Source of the DNA: Macrotrachela quadricornifera
Taxonomy: Eukaryota > Rotifera > Eurotatoria > Philodinida > Philodinidae
Length of the DNA stretch: 64,000 nt
Direction: 5' to 3'
NCBI GenBank assembly: GCA_022393335.1
Contig: JAJEKB010000780.1
Location: 142,236 to 206,235, forward strand
The notes under the pieces are model-generated. The model saw nothing but the letters and a program-made list of their open reading frames with translations, did no database searches and had not been told where the DNA came from. Every line of letters starts with the position of its first letter. The stretch's first letter is position 1. Positions 10,924 through 23,075 of the stretch are shown piece after piece. The position numbers were made by a program, and so were the translations under genes.

Positions 10924-12406
10924 AAGAAAGATGAGGTGAGTATCAATCTATCAACAAAGATGGAAAAAAGAAAAAAAAAGCGATCTAATAGTCCTGCCAT
11001 TTTATATTGCCTTCGACACGACGACTCTATTATGACTCACGCGATCGAATGAAGTAGAAGGCCGTTTTGTCAGCTGTTTTTTTTCATTTTTTTATGATAG
11101 ATATTTTTTGCTCTTTGTTTCTGATGGCGTGATGTTACGATTTATACTTTTGTATGAATTTTGTACGTGTGTAATCGAGCGAGTTTTAATGGCAATGAAA
11201 AGCTTTCATTATGTCTTGTTGTAAATGTCAAAAACATTTTTTTGCTGCCGTTATATCTCAGTGTTAGTCTACTTCTTTCTATTCTAGTTCTTTTTTTTTT
11301 CTTAGTCGTTCATATATCAAAAATGTCATCGCATCATCGTCACTGGAACTCACTAATAAGACACATTGAAGAGGTAGAGAAAGATTTTTGAAAGTGCAAG
11401 CATTGCCATAATCAACTCTCTCATTCTTGGTATTTCTTCTCCTCCTTCTTTTTTTTCTGTTCGTCCTTTTCTTTTTTTTTTCTTTCTTCTTCTTCTTCTC
11501 CTCATTGAGAGAATTCACATGAGACAAATAGTAGTCAAACTATGCTACTATGATGCATGCATCCCGTCCTCTCGTTATTTTGTCGTTAGATGTCAATGTA
11601 AAAATCTTTCTTTCCTTCTTCTTTCTTCTCCCCATACAATTGAGAGAACATCGAATGCTTATTAAAAGAACAGAAATACAAAAACAATACAAAGAATAAT
11701 AGAGAAAACTTTTGCTAATATGACAGATATATATTTATTACCTTTATTTTTGTATAATTTAATGAAGAAAAACTTGAATAAGTATATATTCATTTATATT
11801 CTTTTATTATTCTGCACTCTGGAGAAAACAGGAAAAGTATAGATTACAAGACTCCTGTATATATATATATTCTTTTTTTTTTATCGAGATGTCGATAGAA
11901 ATGAAGAATAGGCAGGCAAACTAAATGCGGAAATTGTTATTCGAAAATTAAGAATGTCAATAATAGAAGAATTCTGAATAAGGGTTTTTTTTTTCTTCTT
12001 CTTTTTGTCTATTTGTCACTTGATGAAGTTAATCAAAATGAAGAAATAAGATAGCCATGAAACATTGATCCTACCTTTTTTATATTCAGAATACAAAAAA
12101 GAAACTAATGGCATATATATATCTCTCTGGGTATGTCAATAGATAAAAGAGAATCGAAGCAGAAAAACTAATCTTTTTCTTCTTATTCTCTTTCTTCATT
12201 GTCATATCTTTAAATGCACTTCCATCTTCGTGTCCATTTAAATATAATAAGAGCCTCGCCGTACTAGAATACAGCATTGTGTGCAAAACGAAGCAAACAA
12301 CTAGCGTTCTTTGTCATATAAAAATGGAAAACTGCGATTGTAAGCACACATACACTTGTGCAGGCATGCAAAGATAGATTAGTGATAGTATTCTATATTT
12401 CTTTCT

Positions 12407-12407
12407 T

Positions 12408-12432
<25 letters not shown>
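12407..12432. repeat. (CT)n microsatellite
   Basis: CT dinucleotide run preceded by TTTC repeats, in the gap downstream of the chitin-binding gene. Confidence 0.95.
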
Positions 12433-12440
<8 letters not shown>

Positions 12441-12614
12441 TATATCATCTATCATACATACATATGAGATAAATGTGTTACTAACCAATAGATTGGATCA
12501 TTTTTTATTATAATATATATAACGAAAAAAAACAATCTATCAGAATGTTAACAAGAAAAAAAAGAAAAAGTCATAAATATAGTCAAATAATAATAATAAT
12601 AATAATGACGATCT

Positions 12615-14060
12615 TCAAAATAAAAAGAACAACAAATATTTGTTTTTTATATCAATAGAATTAAATAAATTACCTAATGAAGATATACCATGATTATTAC
12701 GATAACCACCTTTAATAAAAAAAAAAAGAAAGATAAATATCTCAAAGAAAAATGAATTTACAAGGTGCAGCAATATATTTTGGATCATCACATCGAAGTC
12801 GATGTAGATTCCATTTTGATCCTATTGGACATTCACCCGTTTTAATTTTACGTTGTTCTGTACATAAATAATATGAACGACAATGATTTCCATAATCAGC
12901 ATACCAACCATTTGGTTGACCCATACCTACATAAATAAATATGTATTTAAAATAATTTCCAATTTTTAAAAAATTTTACATGGATCATTTCCAAGTTCAT
13001 TTATTGGTCGATTTCCACAAAAAACTTTTCGATAATCATTACATGATCGAAGATCTTCATCAAATAAATGTTTATCAGGACATTGAAAACGTGTTATTAT
13101 ATTATCTTTACATGTAAAATAAGCTAAATAAAAAAAAAGAAAATCAATTATTTAATTAAATATAATTGCTTTATTATGTTTTTTTTTTCTACATTGACAA
13201 TTATCTTGATCGGGCATATTTCCTTGAAATGTACATGGATTATTTTCAATAGGATCATTTGTTAATAATAACATTCTACTATGTACTAATTTTGTTGATA
13301 CAATTGTTGTTAATTTAATTGTTGTTTTATGTTGTTTTTCTGTTTCATTTTCATTATTTAATAAATTTGATGTTTTTGTTGTTGTTGTTGTTGTTGTAAT
13401 AATATTATTTGTTACACTTTCAGTTAATCCTAATTTAATAAATTAATATAATAATTATTAATTAAATGAATATTTCTATACAACCTGAAGGTGGTATCCA
13501 ATTTGGTCTTTCACCATTTTTACAATCAATATTTTTTGATAAATCACATCGTCCATGTTCAATATCATATGTCATACTATTTCCACACCTAAAATAGTTT
13601 TATTTTTATATTAGGAAAAAAAAAGAAATTATTTTCAAATTATTTCCGTTTTCATTTCCGTTAATGATTAATTAGATTTATATTTAGATATTTTATTTAT
13701 CATAATGATTCTCTTAAATTTTGTTTTATAATGAAAGATAAAATATTATGAGGAAAGAAATTATTTAGTTTATAGTCACCAAGCTTCGACTCCGATGCCT
13801 GAATTACAAGTATAAAATCTATTATAAAAAAAAAAGAATATATGGGATTTGTCACTGTTTACATTCTATCTCACTTTTCACAATCAGCTGGATGAGGCCA
13901 GCGACCATCCTTCGGGCAGATAAATCCGTTATTTTCTGTAACAATATCTAAAATCAGATTCTTTATCTATTATTTAATTTAATTTAGAAAAAAAAATCCT
14001 ACTTTGAATATTCAATACTAAGTAAAAAATATGAGTAATATATAAATATCTATAAAACAT
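12615..14060 (-). CDS. Secreted protein with three CBM14 (peritrophin-A) chitin-binding domains
   Basis: Eight phase-consistent exons on the minus strand: 14003-14060, 13875-13947, 13780-13818, 13485-13588, 13193-13429, 12980-13123, 12762-12926 and 12615-12709, about 304 residues. Exon 1 encodes a short hydrophobic start (YLYITHIFYLVL) that serves as a signal peptide. Three CBM14 modules follow, with the C..C/W..C/C spacing of chitin-binding type-2 domains: FICPKDGRWPHPADCEKFYTC..WCGN..YD.E.GRC; CTFQGNMPDQDNCQSYFTC..FQCP..LFDEDLRSC; and GWYADYGNHCRSYYLC..GECPIGSKWN.HRLRC. A Thr/Asn-rich linker separates modules 1 and 2. Such proteins bind chitin in cuticle, gut lining or egg shell. The last exon could alternatively be spliced further at 12676; that tail is the least certain part. 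Confidence 0.88.
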
Positions 14061-15092
14061 GTTTTATTTTTGCTTGTAAATAAGACTATCACTTTTGTAT
14101 TTCTTTCAACAGTGATACAAGCTCAAGTTAAGTAAATATTTTGACTCGAAAGATTTATTGTTAATGGTTAAAACAATGATCATCGGAGTGAACGAAATCA
14201 AAATACGTGGTTAAAAACAACCTACATTTATCGGCTTACTCATTTATTTTTGTTACAATCCATTTCGCCTACATAAGCTGTATAACACGAGATAATCTAT
14301 CAATGTATATATATATATATATTCTATTGACAAAAGTACATCCGATTGTATGTTGTCCAGTTGTTTAAATGACTTATGTGTGATGATGTATTAAAATCTG
14401 ATTCATATTTGAAAATGATCATATATTAGAATGAAGAAGATATTATTTTTTATTATTATTAAAATAAATCATTATATAAAACTAGATTCTCTTCGTTTCG
14501 AGATCATAATAGATAAGGTTGTCTGTCATATTTCTCTTCTCCTTAATTTTATGACATCCAACAATTGACAATTTCCTTTGCATGTCAGAATACATATTGA
14601 TAATATATGATATAACTTACAAACCTCGAAAGATATATTATTAAAATCTTATTATGTATAATACATAAATTTTCGTTAGTTTCGAAAATTTTATTGATAA
14701 ATTTTTCTACTTCTATTCGATATTTAATCTGATTGAGATATCAAAATTTTATTTAGACTTTTTAATCTTCTTCATAACAAAAAACGTTAAAAGAACTGAA
14801 AAGAACTTTTTACATCACTTTTAAATCACATGTATAATTATGAAATGTCGTTCTAATGGAAAAATAAAGTCATACAAGCAGAGTATGTTTGTTTTTCATT
14901 AACAGTCATGAAGTAAATGGACAAAATCTTTATTTTTTTGTGAGTGGCATTAATGAAAATTGAGAAGGTGGAGAGAGAGAGAGAAAAAAAAACATATTTT
15001 TCATATTCTTTTAAATACTTATTTTAATAGCATACATTCTCGTTTCATTCATATCATTCAAACAACAACAAATTAACAATAAAAAAGAAAAC
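14061..15092. other. Intergenic between divergent genes
   Basis: A/T-rich, about 1 kb between the minus-strand chitin-binding gene and the plus-strand membrane protein, so it probably contains both promoters. No coding sequence; short TA and GA runs only. Confidence 0.5.
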
Positions 15093-15439
15093 ATGCCGAC
15101 TGTAGATTTTACTGCCTGTTTATCAAATTATTGGTTTGTTTGGTAATTTTAATAAAAGAAAAAATGAATTGAAATACAATAAAAATTGGCTTTTTTTTAT
15201 TATTTTATAGGACCGTTAATGGTCTTGGTTCTATATTTGGTCTTGCGATAAACATGGCTATATCATTTTTCTTTTTAAAATATTTTCATAATATGGCAAG
15301 TGGTAGTCCATCAGCACCGTCAAAACCCAAATCAGACTTTTCAAAATTTGAGAGTAATTCAGCGGCTCCTGATGCACCTGTTGGTTCATGGGCAAATGAT
15401 GCAACGATGGGAAATGCATTTAGTATGGGAAATGTTTAG
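15093..15439 (+). CDS. Small single-pass membrane protein, unknown family
   Basis: Two exons, 15093-15142 and 15211-15439, encode 92 residues. The donor at 15143 was chosen over one 12 nt earlier because it fits GTAATTT better; both give open frames. Residues ~14-42 form a long hydrophobic stretch (FVWTVNGLGSIFGLAIN then MAISFFFLKYF), enough for one TM helix or a tight hairpin. The C-terminal half is soluble and rich in Ser, Pro, Ala, Asn and Lys, with a Trp-containing PVGSWANDA motif and a Met-Gly-Asn ending. I do not recognise the family. Confidence 0.7.
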
Positions 15440-18400
15440 CAAATTTATTATATTATACTAATGAGAATGTCGGCTGTTGATTATCTTTCGTTAATATTCT
15501 ATGAATGATATTAACCTGAAAACTTTTAAAAGACGGGTTGTACCACTTTTTTTTGTTAATAAAAAACAATATAATGTCGAGGATCTGATCTATAGATATA
15601 ATCGATATCTTTGTTTTATATTATATGAAGTTTATATAATAGAAATATTAAGATGTCCTTGTATTTCTTCTGTTTTATGTCCATTAATATGTTAAAAGAA
15701 AGCAGACATTATTACATAGAAATTCTACTAACTATGTTATTATGTGATGACATATTGATAGCAATAATACTAACATATCAATTATAGTTTTCTAAACTCA
15801 AAATGACTTGATAAGAAATAGAAGAATATATCTTTAAGAAAATTATTTTTAGTTAAAATTAGTAGTGTTTAAAAAAAAGATCTTTGATAATTTTATGATT
15901 AAGAAATTTTTAACAAGTGATTCATAATGAATGATCATAATTTGCATATCATATTTTAATTATTAAATACGTTTTATTATAAAAACAAAATATATCGCAA
16001 GATGCACCATGAAAAGCTCTCGAAGTTACATAAGATTGTTTACTTTATAATTGTACTTTTTTGTTTTCAAAATAGTCCAAATTTTAATCGTGTTAAAACA
16101 ATACTTTTGTTTTTGATGCAAGACGAATTCGTTTTTTCTTATTTCATCTTTGTAAATTGTAGAACCTTTCATGCTGCATCTTATGGTGGATTTTGTTATC
16201 ATAATATGTTATAGAATAATCTCTAAAGAATAATTCGATCTTTTTACTAGTTTATTAACTGTAGAAAAAAAAACTAAATTTGTAAATAAAACAATCGAGA
16301 AAAAATTAGTATGCCTATGAATACAACGAACATTTATATTTTGTTCTATGGAGAAAACCTTTCGAGTGTAATATTATTTAAATGATGATGATAGATCTGT
16401 AGACTATCTGTTTTAAAGAGCGAGATAGCTTGTCATTTTGTAATCTACTTGTTCGATACTATTAATATTAGGAATTTATCTTTTCATTTGAGTTTGTTTT
16501 GATTGTGTGCTAATCATCTATATTATAAAATTTATACTATATAATTGATCTATTGTAAGTTTTATTTTTAACGGTTAATCATTAATAATATGTAAAATAT
16601 TTTCAAAAACTGTCATTTGTCAATCATTATTATTACTTTTTTTATTTATTTGTATTCGCATGATTTGATTGTTGATGGTTCTTTTATTACTATTAGTAAA
16701 CTATTTTTTTATTTGAATTATTGCATTTATATGTGATTGCGTGCTTTGGTTGGTTATACTTTTTCTTTTATTAATATTATCCTTAATAGATGTTTCGAAT
16801 ATACAGTTATTTGCAGAAAAATTTGTATACCTTTTTCTACAAGTAAAATATTTCATATATATGTATATGCTGTTCGAATTGTTTTGTATTGTGATTGATA
16901 ATCTACGAAAGATAATACAAAAACAGTATAACTTCAAATTTCTTTTACTCCATCTTTAGCAGTAATAGAAAATTACGATCTTTTTTCCTTCGATATAGTA
17001 AAATTGTGTATAACACATATTTAAACATTTTTTAATTTCTCTATCTAAAAAAAGAAGTTAACACCCAACATATTAGATGAGTAGTCAAATATTAATGTTA
17101 ACAAATTGTTGAATGATACGAATAATACATTTTCAATCATTTTTCTCACTAGAGGCGTTCTTTTTGAAAGCGTTGTCTAAAGTATTATCGTTTTTATTTT
17201 ACAGCAAACAAAATTGAACATTTTTCAAGTATATAAACTTAATAAAGACTATGAAAACTTTCAATCAATATATAAAAGATGAGATATCGTTTTCTTCAAT
17301 ATGACCTCATTCATACATGTTTTGTTTTACTTTTATAAGTACATATTTCATTGTTCGTTTGAACGGTTTAATTAGAACAAATTATTTTAATAAATTCAGC
17401 ACGATTTGTGTACATCGGTTGTGATCTTACTTACTGGTGTGTACTACCGTCGCCGATACGTTTACAAAACTTTCTGATTTGACTGTTGAATAGCCTTCAG
17501 TTCATTGTCTATTCTCTGTAAAAATCAGCTTCTTAGATCTATGTATTGAAGTTTAACAATTTTTGTCGTCAAAATTACTCATTATTTTTGATTTATCAAG
17601 TCATGCCTTTCTGTCCATTCAATCCCTCATCCTCTTTCATTTGTTATGTGATTCTTTTCTGATACATACCATTTGATAGAAGAAAGAACATACTACGCGA
17701 GAGGATTTTTTTCATTGAAGATACATGTTACGAAAGGTCTGAATTCAAATAAGCAAGCATGTACTAGTTCATATCTTACGTAAAATCCTCATTTTTCTAC
17801 TACATAATTACCGGCAAAATTAACTTTTAAATATATCAGTGAAAAGAGCGTTTAAAATCACACAACTTTAACTGTTTGATCAACCTTTCAAAAGAATATG
17901 TTTAATTGGAGTCAATTTGATCTACTAGATTGGCAGTGATAGATTCTACTGATGAGAAAAATCGCAGTGAATATGTTAATCTGATACTATTTTAATAGAA
18001 GCCCTTAGCAAAACAGTTGTTTTACCATAGATCGCATAGCTAGATCTTACAGGTCTCTTAATAGTCTAATGCTGATATATGATAGATCTCTCGAGAAAGA
18101 AGAAAGTAATATAATTATACAAATATATATTAAAACTAATGGTCATAGCTACTTCGAGTAATAGAGACAATATTCAAAGATAATAAAAAAAAAGATTTGT
18201 ACAAATTTTTTTGTAAACAACTCTACATGTAAATAAATTATTGACAGTGACAGATTTGTAATGGTGATTATTATCACTAACATTTAACCTTTAAATATTG
18301 CTGTATTGAAGCGAAAATAGACTAAATATAATTTGTGTATTTTTATTGTTGATAAATTACTGTTTACGTTAAGTTATAGATAGAAACAGATTGGAAATAT

Positions 18401-19626
18401 AAAATCCTTTTCCTATTCATCTCCATTTGACTACTAACTGTGTTAAAATTAAGTTTTGAACAAACGCATAAATACAAACCAATGAAAAAGACGAAAAGGA
18501 AACTTAATTTTTTCTTGATATTTGTGACATGATTATCTATTATTCATGCATGATATTAATAATATTAAACAAAAGAGCATTTCATTAGATTTTAGTTTTT
18601 TTTCTTTTCTATTTTTATTCAAAGTAAAAAGTGAAGGAAGTATGAAACTCAGTATTATTTCTATAATTTGTTATAACGATCGTTGATGTATATTGCAAAA
18701 AGCTAGTTGAACTTTCTCTTACTCCCAATTAATCATACATGAAGAGAAATCGAACATCAAAAACACATATCTACATTATTGGTTTATGTTATGGATTAAT
18801 TATAAAGATTTTTTTTGGATGATCGTTTTTTTTTCTTTAGCATATAAAACAATGAGAACAAATGGAAAACGATATTGATAATAACAATGATTTGATTTAT
18901 ATGAAAATTTATATTTAAATCAAACCTATTCTATTGAAGTTAAAGTTTAAAACCTATATAAACTTTCCTATTTTATATCACAATAAAATTTTAGTGGTTT
19001 CAAATGTAATTATTTTCAATACAACTAATATATTAATATCGTAGTAATGGATCTAAACATTGATTGTAATCACAAGTTAGTATTGTATGTATATTTTCTC
19101 AAGAGCATTATGTATCTATATATCTTATTATTAACAGACATTTTAGTTAAGATTAATCATAATCAACTTACGAACTGATGTTCTCATCAGTCTATTTTTA
19201 TAAGCGAACTTGGTTCTTTTATTCTTTTTTCTTCGTAATTTTTATCTATAAATATCAAAAATTCATTCATATTGCGTGTTATGTCAATTAGAGAATAAAG
19301 GTAAAATCTCTATTTGAGATTGTCTACACATTTTTAAAGAATATTCAAAATTAGATTAAAATAATCTTAAATAAAAATACTTTCCTATTTGTCTGAATTA
19401 ATTAGATTTTATGTCATATAAAATATAATTACAAATATTCAATAAATAATACTTTCTAAAAATGATTTCGTCTACATTAACATTTTAGTTTAATTGATAT
19501 TAATTCATATAGAAAAATCTTGTCAAAATGAGATTTAATTTATTTAATCTCATTAATTTATAGAAAAAATACTCTTGCATATTATAATTTAAAAATTGCA
19601 AGATTTGGACATTATATATATATATT
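15440..19626. other. Gene-poor stretch, 4.2 kb
   Basis: Uniformly A/T-rich, without coding exons that I could recognise. Several 60-80 codon open frames (for example 15501-15695, 16002-16214, 16741-16959) lack exon-like composition, splice partners or motifs. No inverted repeats were evident by eye. Confidence 0.5.
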
Positions 19627-19854
19627 TCAATGTCCTGTAGCATATATCATTTGAACAGCATATTTTAAACAAAATTGTGGTGCTTGACCAGAATGACGAC
19701 AATATCGATAAAGAATATTTGCATTACGTTGTGAACGTTTGCTAATTATTCGATCTTCTGTCATAAAAGATGATGATTCAATATTTAATGGAATTTCTTC
19801 TATATTTCTTGTTAGAATAAATTTAGTATTATATTCATTAGAATAACCAGATGA
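19627..19854 (-). CDS. Orphan terminal exon, possible neuropeptide/prohormone precursor
   Basis: A 76-codon open exon on the minus strand starts right after a TTTTAG acceptor (phase 0) and ends in TGA. Codon use matches neighbouring genes and not the surrounding noncoding DNA. The sequence is polar, then has a dibasic KR followed by about 35 residues containing two cysteines nine residues apart (YRYCRHSGQ..FCLKYAVQM). A dibasic cleavage site before a short Cys-pair C-terminal peptide is what a secreted prohormone would show, but no signal-peptide exon was found upstream (the next 2 kb on the minus strand) and I cannot match a named peptide family. It is a real exon with moderate confidence; the function is inference. 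Confidence 0.5.
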   Translation of the reverse strand, partial: SSGYSNEYNTKFILTRNIEEIPLNIESSSFMTEDRIISKRSQRNANILYRYCRHSGQAPQFCLKYAVQMIYATGH

Positions 19855-22118
19855 CTAAAATAAATAATAAATTTTTTTTACGTTTATTTTTTAATATAAT
19901 ATTTACTATCGAGATGGTAACAATTAGGAAAATGATAAAAAGGCACCATAACTATAAAATAATATTTAAAATAATTAAAAAAATACAAAAAAAAATTTTC
20001 TTTACTTTCATGATCGTCTATATTGAAAAATCTTTGTTAAAGTTGACTAATGGTAATATATGTTGAGATGTCTTTATTATTTCTCATCATAAAACAAGCA
20101 GAATATGATAGATCTACTCATTTTTTTCTTTTTCTTCTCTTCTTCCTTTCTCTAGTCTGGTTTTATTCTTGTGAGCTTCTTTTTTTCATTGATGAAGTTG
20201 TTGCTTTTACTATGATTGACGTCGATGGTAAAAAATAGATCATATATGAATAATGACGTTAAACGAACAATTCATATAATGAACAAAACATGTCTAATAT
20301 CACACTAATGTATTATAATTTTCACAAGAAAAAACAAATTAATAATAACTAAGATCTGTTTTTTCATCTTATATATCTTCGTAGTACAAATCTATGTATT
20401 GATTCTCTTCAAAGAAAATTTCCGTTCAAATTATGTATTCTTTTTTTTTTACATGAAGTATTACCATATTCATTTGATTGCTTTTCATGTAAATGAAAAA
20501 TAAGATAGTAAACAACTAATGAATTCCCTATTGAATGCTTGATTTTTTTACTTTCATTACAATATTGCAATGTATGTACTCAAAGTAAAACTAAGTATCT
20601 GATCTCTTTGAGTAGTATTTCAAAGTATGTTTCAAAGTTTATATTGCTAGAAATAAATAGAACAACAGTTTAATAATGATGACAATGAGTAATGATAACA
20701 TACAAATAATAAAGAAACTATGAAAAAGAAAGAGCCTATTAGATAAACAAAAACATATTATCTATATTGCTTTTATTATGTATTTTCTTATGATCAGTCT
20801 CTATACATTTTAACATAAAAATGAAATCATAAATTGATTGAGTTTTTAATATATAGCTTAAGAATCTTGTTTATTTTCTTAGATTTCATATCGTGTGATG
20901 AATTTTTTTATATATTAATAAAAAAAATGATGAGTGTTAACAGTCAATACTTATATTGAAAGTAATATTTGATTAGATTTAGTTTTCTTTTGGTAGCATA
21001 CATTGTTTTAAAGACTTTAAGAACTAGAACAAGATCAAAACTATTTATTAATTACTTGACTTTTTTTTTCTATAATAATCATTCTATTGGTTTCTATTAA
21101 ATATTAACTTTGTCAGTTTTTCCTGTATGATTTTTTTCTTTTTCATACCATAAATCGTTAACGAAGAGGAAACAGATACTTATTTAAGTATAACAAGTTT
21201 CTATTAATATGCTGGTTGCTATAATCATTTCTTCGTTTAATTTACCAATAGGAATTATTTATTAAAGTTTCAGAATCCTTTTAAATTCGTCATCTATACT
21301 TGAATATTGTCACATTATAAATATAGATTAAGTTTGAAGGAAAAAAAACAACATTACACAATTTATGTATCCATTTCAATACTTGATTGATATTACATAT
21401 ATTACAACTACTTTTAGATCAATTATCTGACGATAGAATAACTTTATATATTCAATTTATGAATTCATTAAAACCTTTTCATAATAAAACAATAAGTGGT
21501 ATACAAATGTACGAATGAGTACTTTCGTTATATCTTGAAGTGCATATGTATCAAGTATACTTAAACCCAACTATCCACTCAAGTACTTGCAAAAAAAAAA
21601 CAAATAATAGAATACTCATCAAAATATATGGAATGTAGTATTTCTATTATATAATTGTTGAAAGACAAATTAATTAATCAGAAAACGATAATGAATTATG
21701 TAAAATAAAGAAACAAACATTTACATGTTTGAATATGATGTAGCATTTTAAGATTAATTAACTCTATTGAAAATTTTCATGAATTTGACAATAAATTTCT
21801 ATAATACAGAAATGAATAATATAAAAAATTTTTCTAATGATTTTTGTCATATCCAGACTTAAACTAGTAAAAATTTTCTACTCTATGACAATGTCATAAA
21901 TAATTTCCGTTTATTTTTATAGATTTAAAACTATACTCTTTTACTTTATTTAATTGAAAAAAAATAAAAAAAAAATTTCTATGACAACATTTATTCTGTT
22001 TATGTTCAAAATTTCTATTTTATTATTCTCTTCTTAAATAAAATCAAAATAAAAACAAGAAAATATTTATTATTATGATAACTCAATTCTAATCGATGTT
22101 TAAAATATCTAAATAAAT
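19855..22118. other. Gene-poor stretch; may contain unfound upstream exons
   Basis: A/T-rich sequence between the orphan minus-strand exon and the plus-strand four-TM gene. The upstream exons of the orphan gene should lie here or beyond, but I could not find a convincing signal-peptide exon with a phase-0 donor. Confidence 0.4.
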
Positions 22119-23075
22119 ATGTCAAGTCCACGATCATTAACTATTGATAATCAAAAACCAATATCAATAATTAATCAACAACATGATATTGATATAAATC
22201 ATCAATCTGATCAAAATACTACAGATAAAAGTAATCAAACATTAATTAATAATATAACTAAAACAACATTGACAGAACGAATAAAATATTATTTTATTAC
22301 AAATAATGGACGAATTATATTAGCTGATCTTTTTTTTACATTAATATGTGTTATACTTCAACATGTTATGGGTACTTGTCATCATTCCGTAAGTGATGGT
22401 ACAACAATTATAAAATGGCATGTTTTTACACCACCATGTATATAATTTAATACAAAAATATAAATAATATGATTTAAAAATTTTTAGTTGGAGCTGGTCC
22501 ACATACAGCTGTATATTTTTTTGTTCTTTCATGGACAACTTTAGCTTATTGTATTGAATATATATGGATTTATTTAACTACAGGTGTACGTGTATCGAAA
22601 AAACGTGATCTTATTATACATGGAATTATTGTTATTTTATATTTAGTTGCATTTGGTTTTAATATTTGGGGTAGATTAATAGAATTTTATTATTTAGCAA
22701 AAACAAAAATCTACGGAAAATGTTCTTCTTCTTTTTTAATTTAGGTTATGTGCTATGTGAAAGTACAAGTCAAGTAAATCAATCTAAAGTTTTTATGCCA
22801 GGTGTTTGTCGAGGAGATAGTCAAGCATGGTATATTAATTTATTATTTAAGTAAAAATTTTTTTCTATAAAAAATGATTGACTTTAGTATTCCACTTATT
22901 GCTGGTGTATTAACTTCATTTGCAACTGCTAGTGCATTTTTTGCTGAGCATATACTTGCTTTGACAACATGTAAAATATTTTTTGAACAAAATTTATATT
23001 TAATAAAATTTTATTTTAGTAATAAGAAATCGTCGAGAATCAGATGAACCAATATCAAATCGAATTTTACCTTAA
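22119..23075 (+). CDS. Four-transmembrane protein, MARVEL-like topology
   Basis: Five exons: 22119-22437, 22488-22670, 22745-22829, 22888-22970 and 23020-23075, giving 241 residues. A polar Gln/Asn-rich N-terminal tail of ~65 residues precedes four hydrophobic helices: around LADLFFTLICVILQHV, TAVYFFVLSWTTLAYCIEY, IIHGIIVILYLVAFGFNIWG and IPLIAGVLTSFATASAFFAEH. A short basic C-tail (RNRRESDEP) follows. The loop between TM1 and TM2 has a Cys pair (TCHHS and the segment before PPFGAGPH) and the TM3-TM4 loop has two further Cys. N-in/C-in four-helix topology with polar tails recalls MARVEL or other tetraspan vesicle proteins, but no diagnostic motif was recognised. All introns are 50-75 nt and phases agree. 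Confidence 0.8.

Larger units (their letters stand above)
10653..12614. other. Intergenic, OATP promoter side; microsatellite-rich
   Basis: About 2 kb separating two minus-strand genes. It is richer in G/C words and purine/pyrimidine tracts than other gaps, with GA and CT microsatellites and poly-T/poly-C mixtures. Several open frames here are Lys/Arg/Glu low-complexity and not credible. Possible 5' regulatory or untranslated sequence for the OATP gene; no specific site is recognised. Confidence 0.5.

Noticed and set aside
10810..11527. Lys/Glu/Arg-rich open frames on both strands upstream of the OATP gene
   Set aside because: They translate simple GA/CT and poly-T tracts, lack splice context and domains, and overlap each other.
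19851..20238. Two Lys/Phe-rich plus-strand open frames
   Set aside because: Typical of A/T-rich noncoding DNA; no splice partners.
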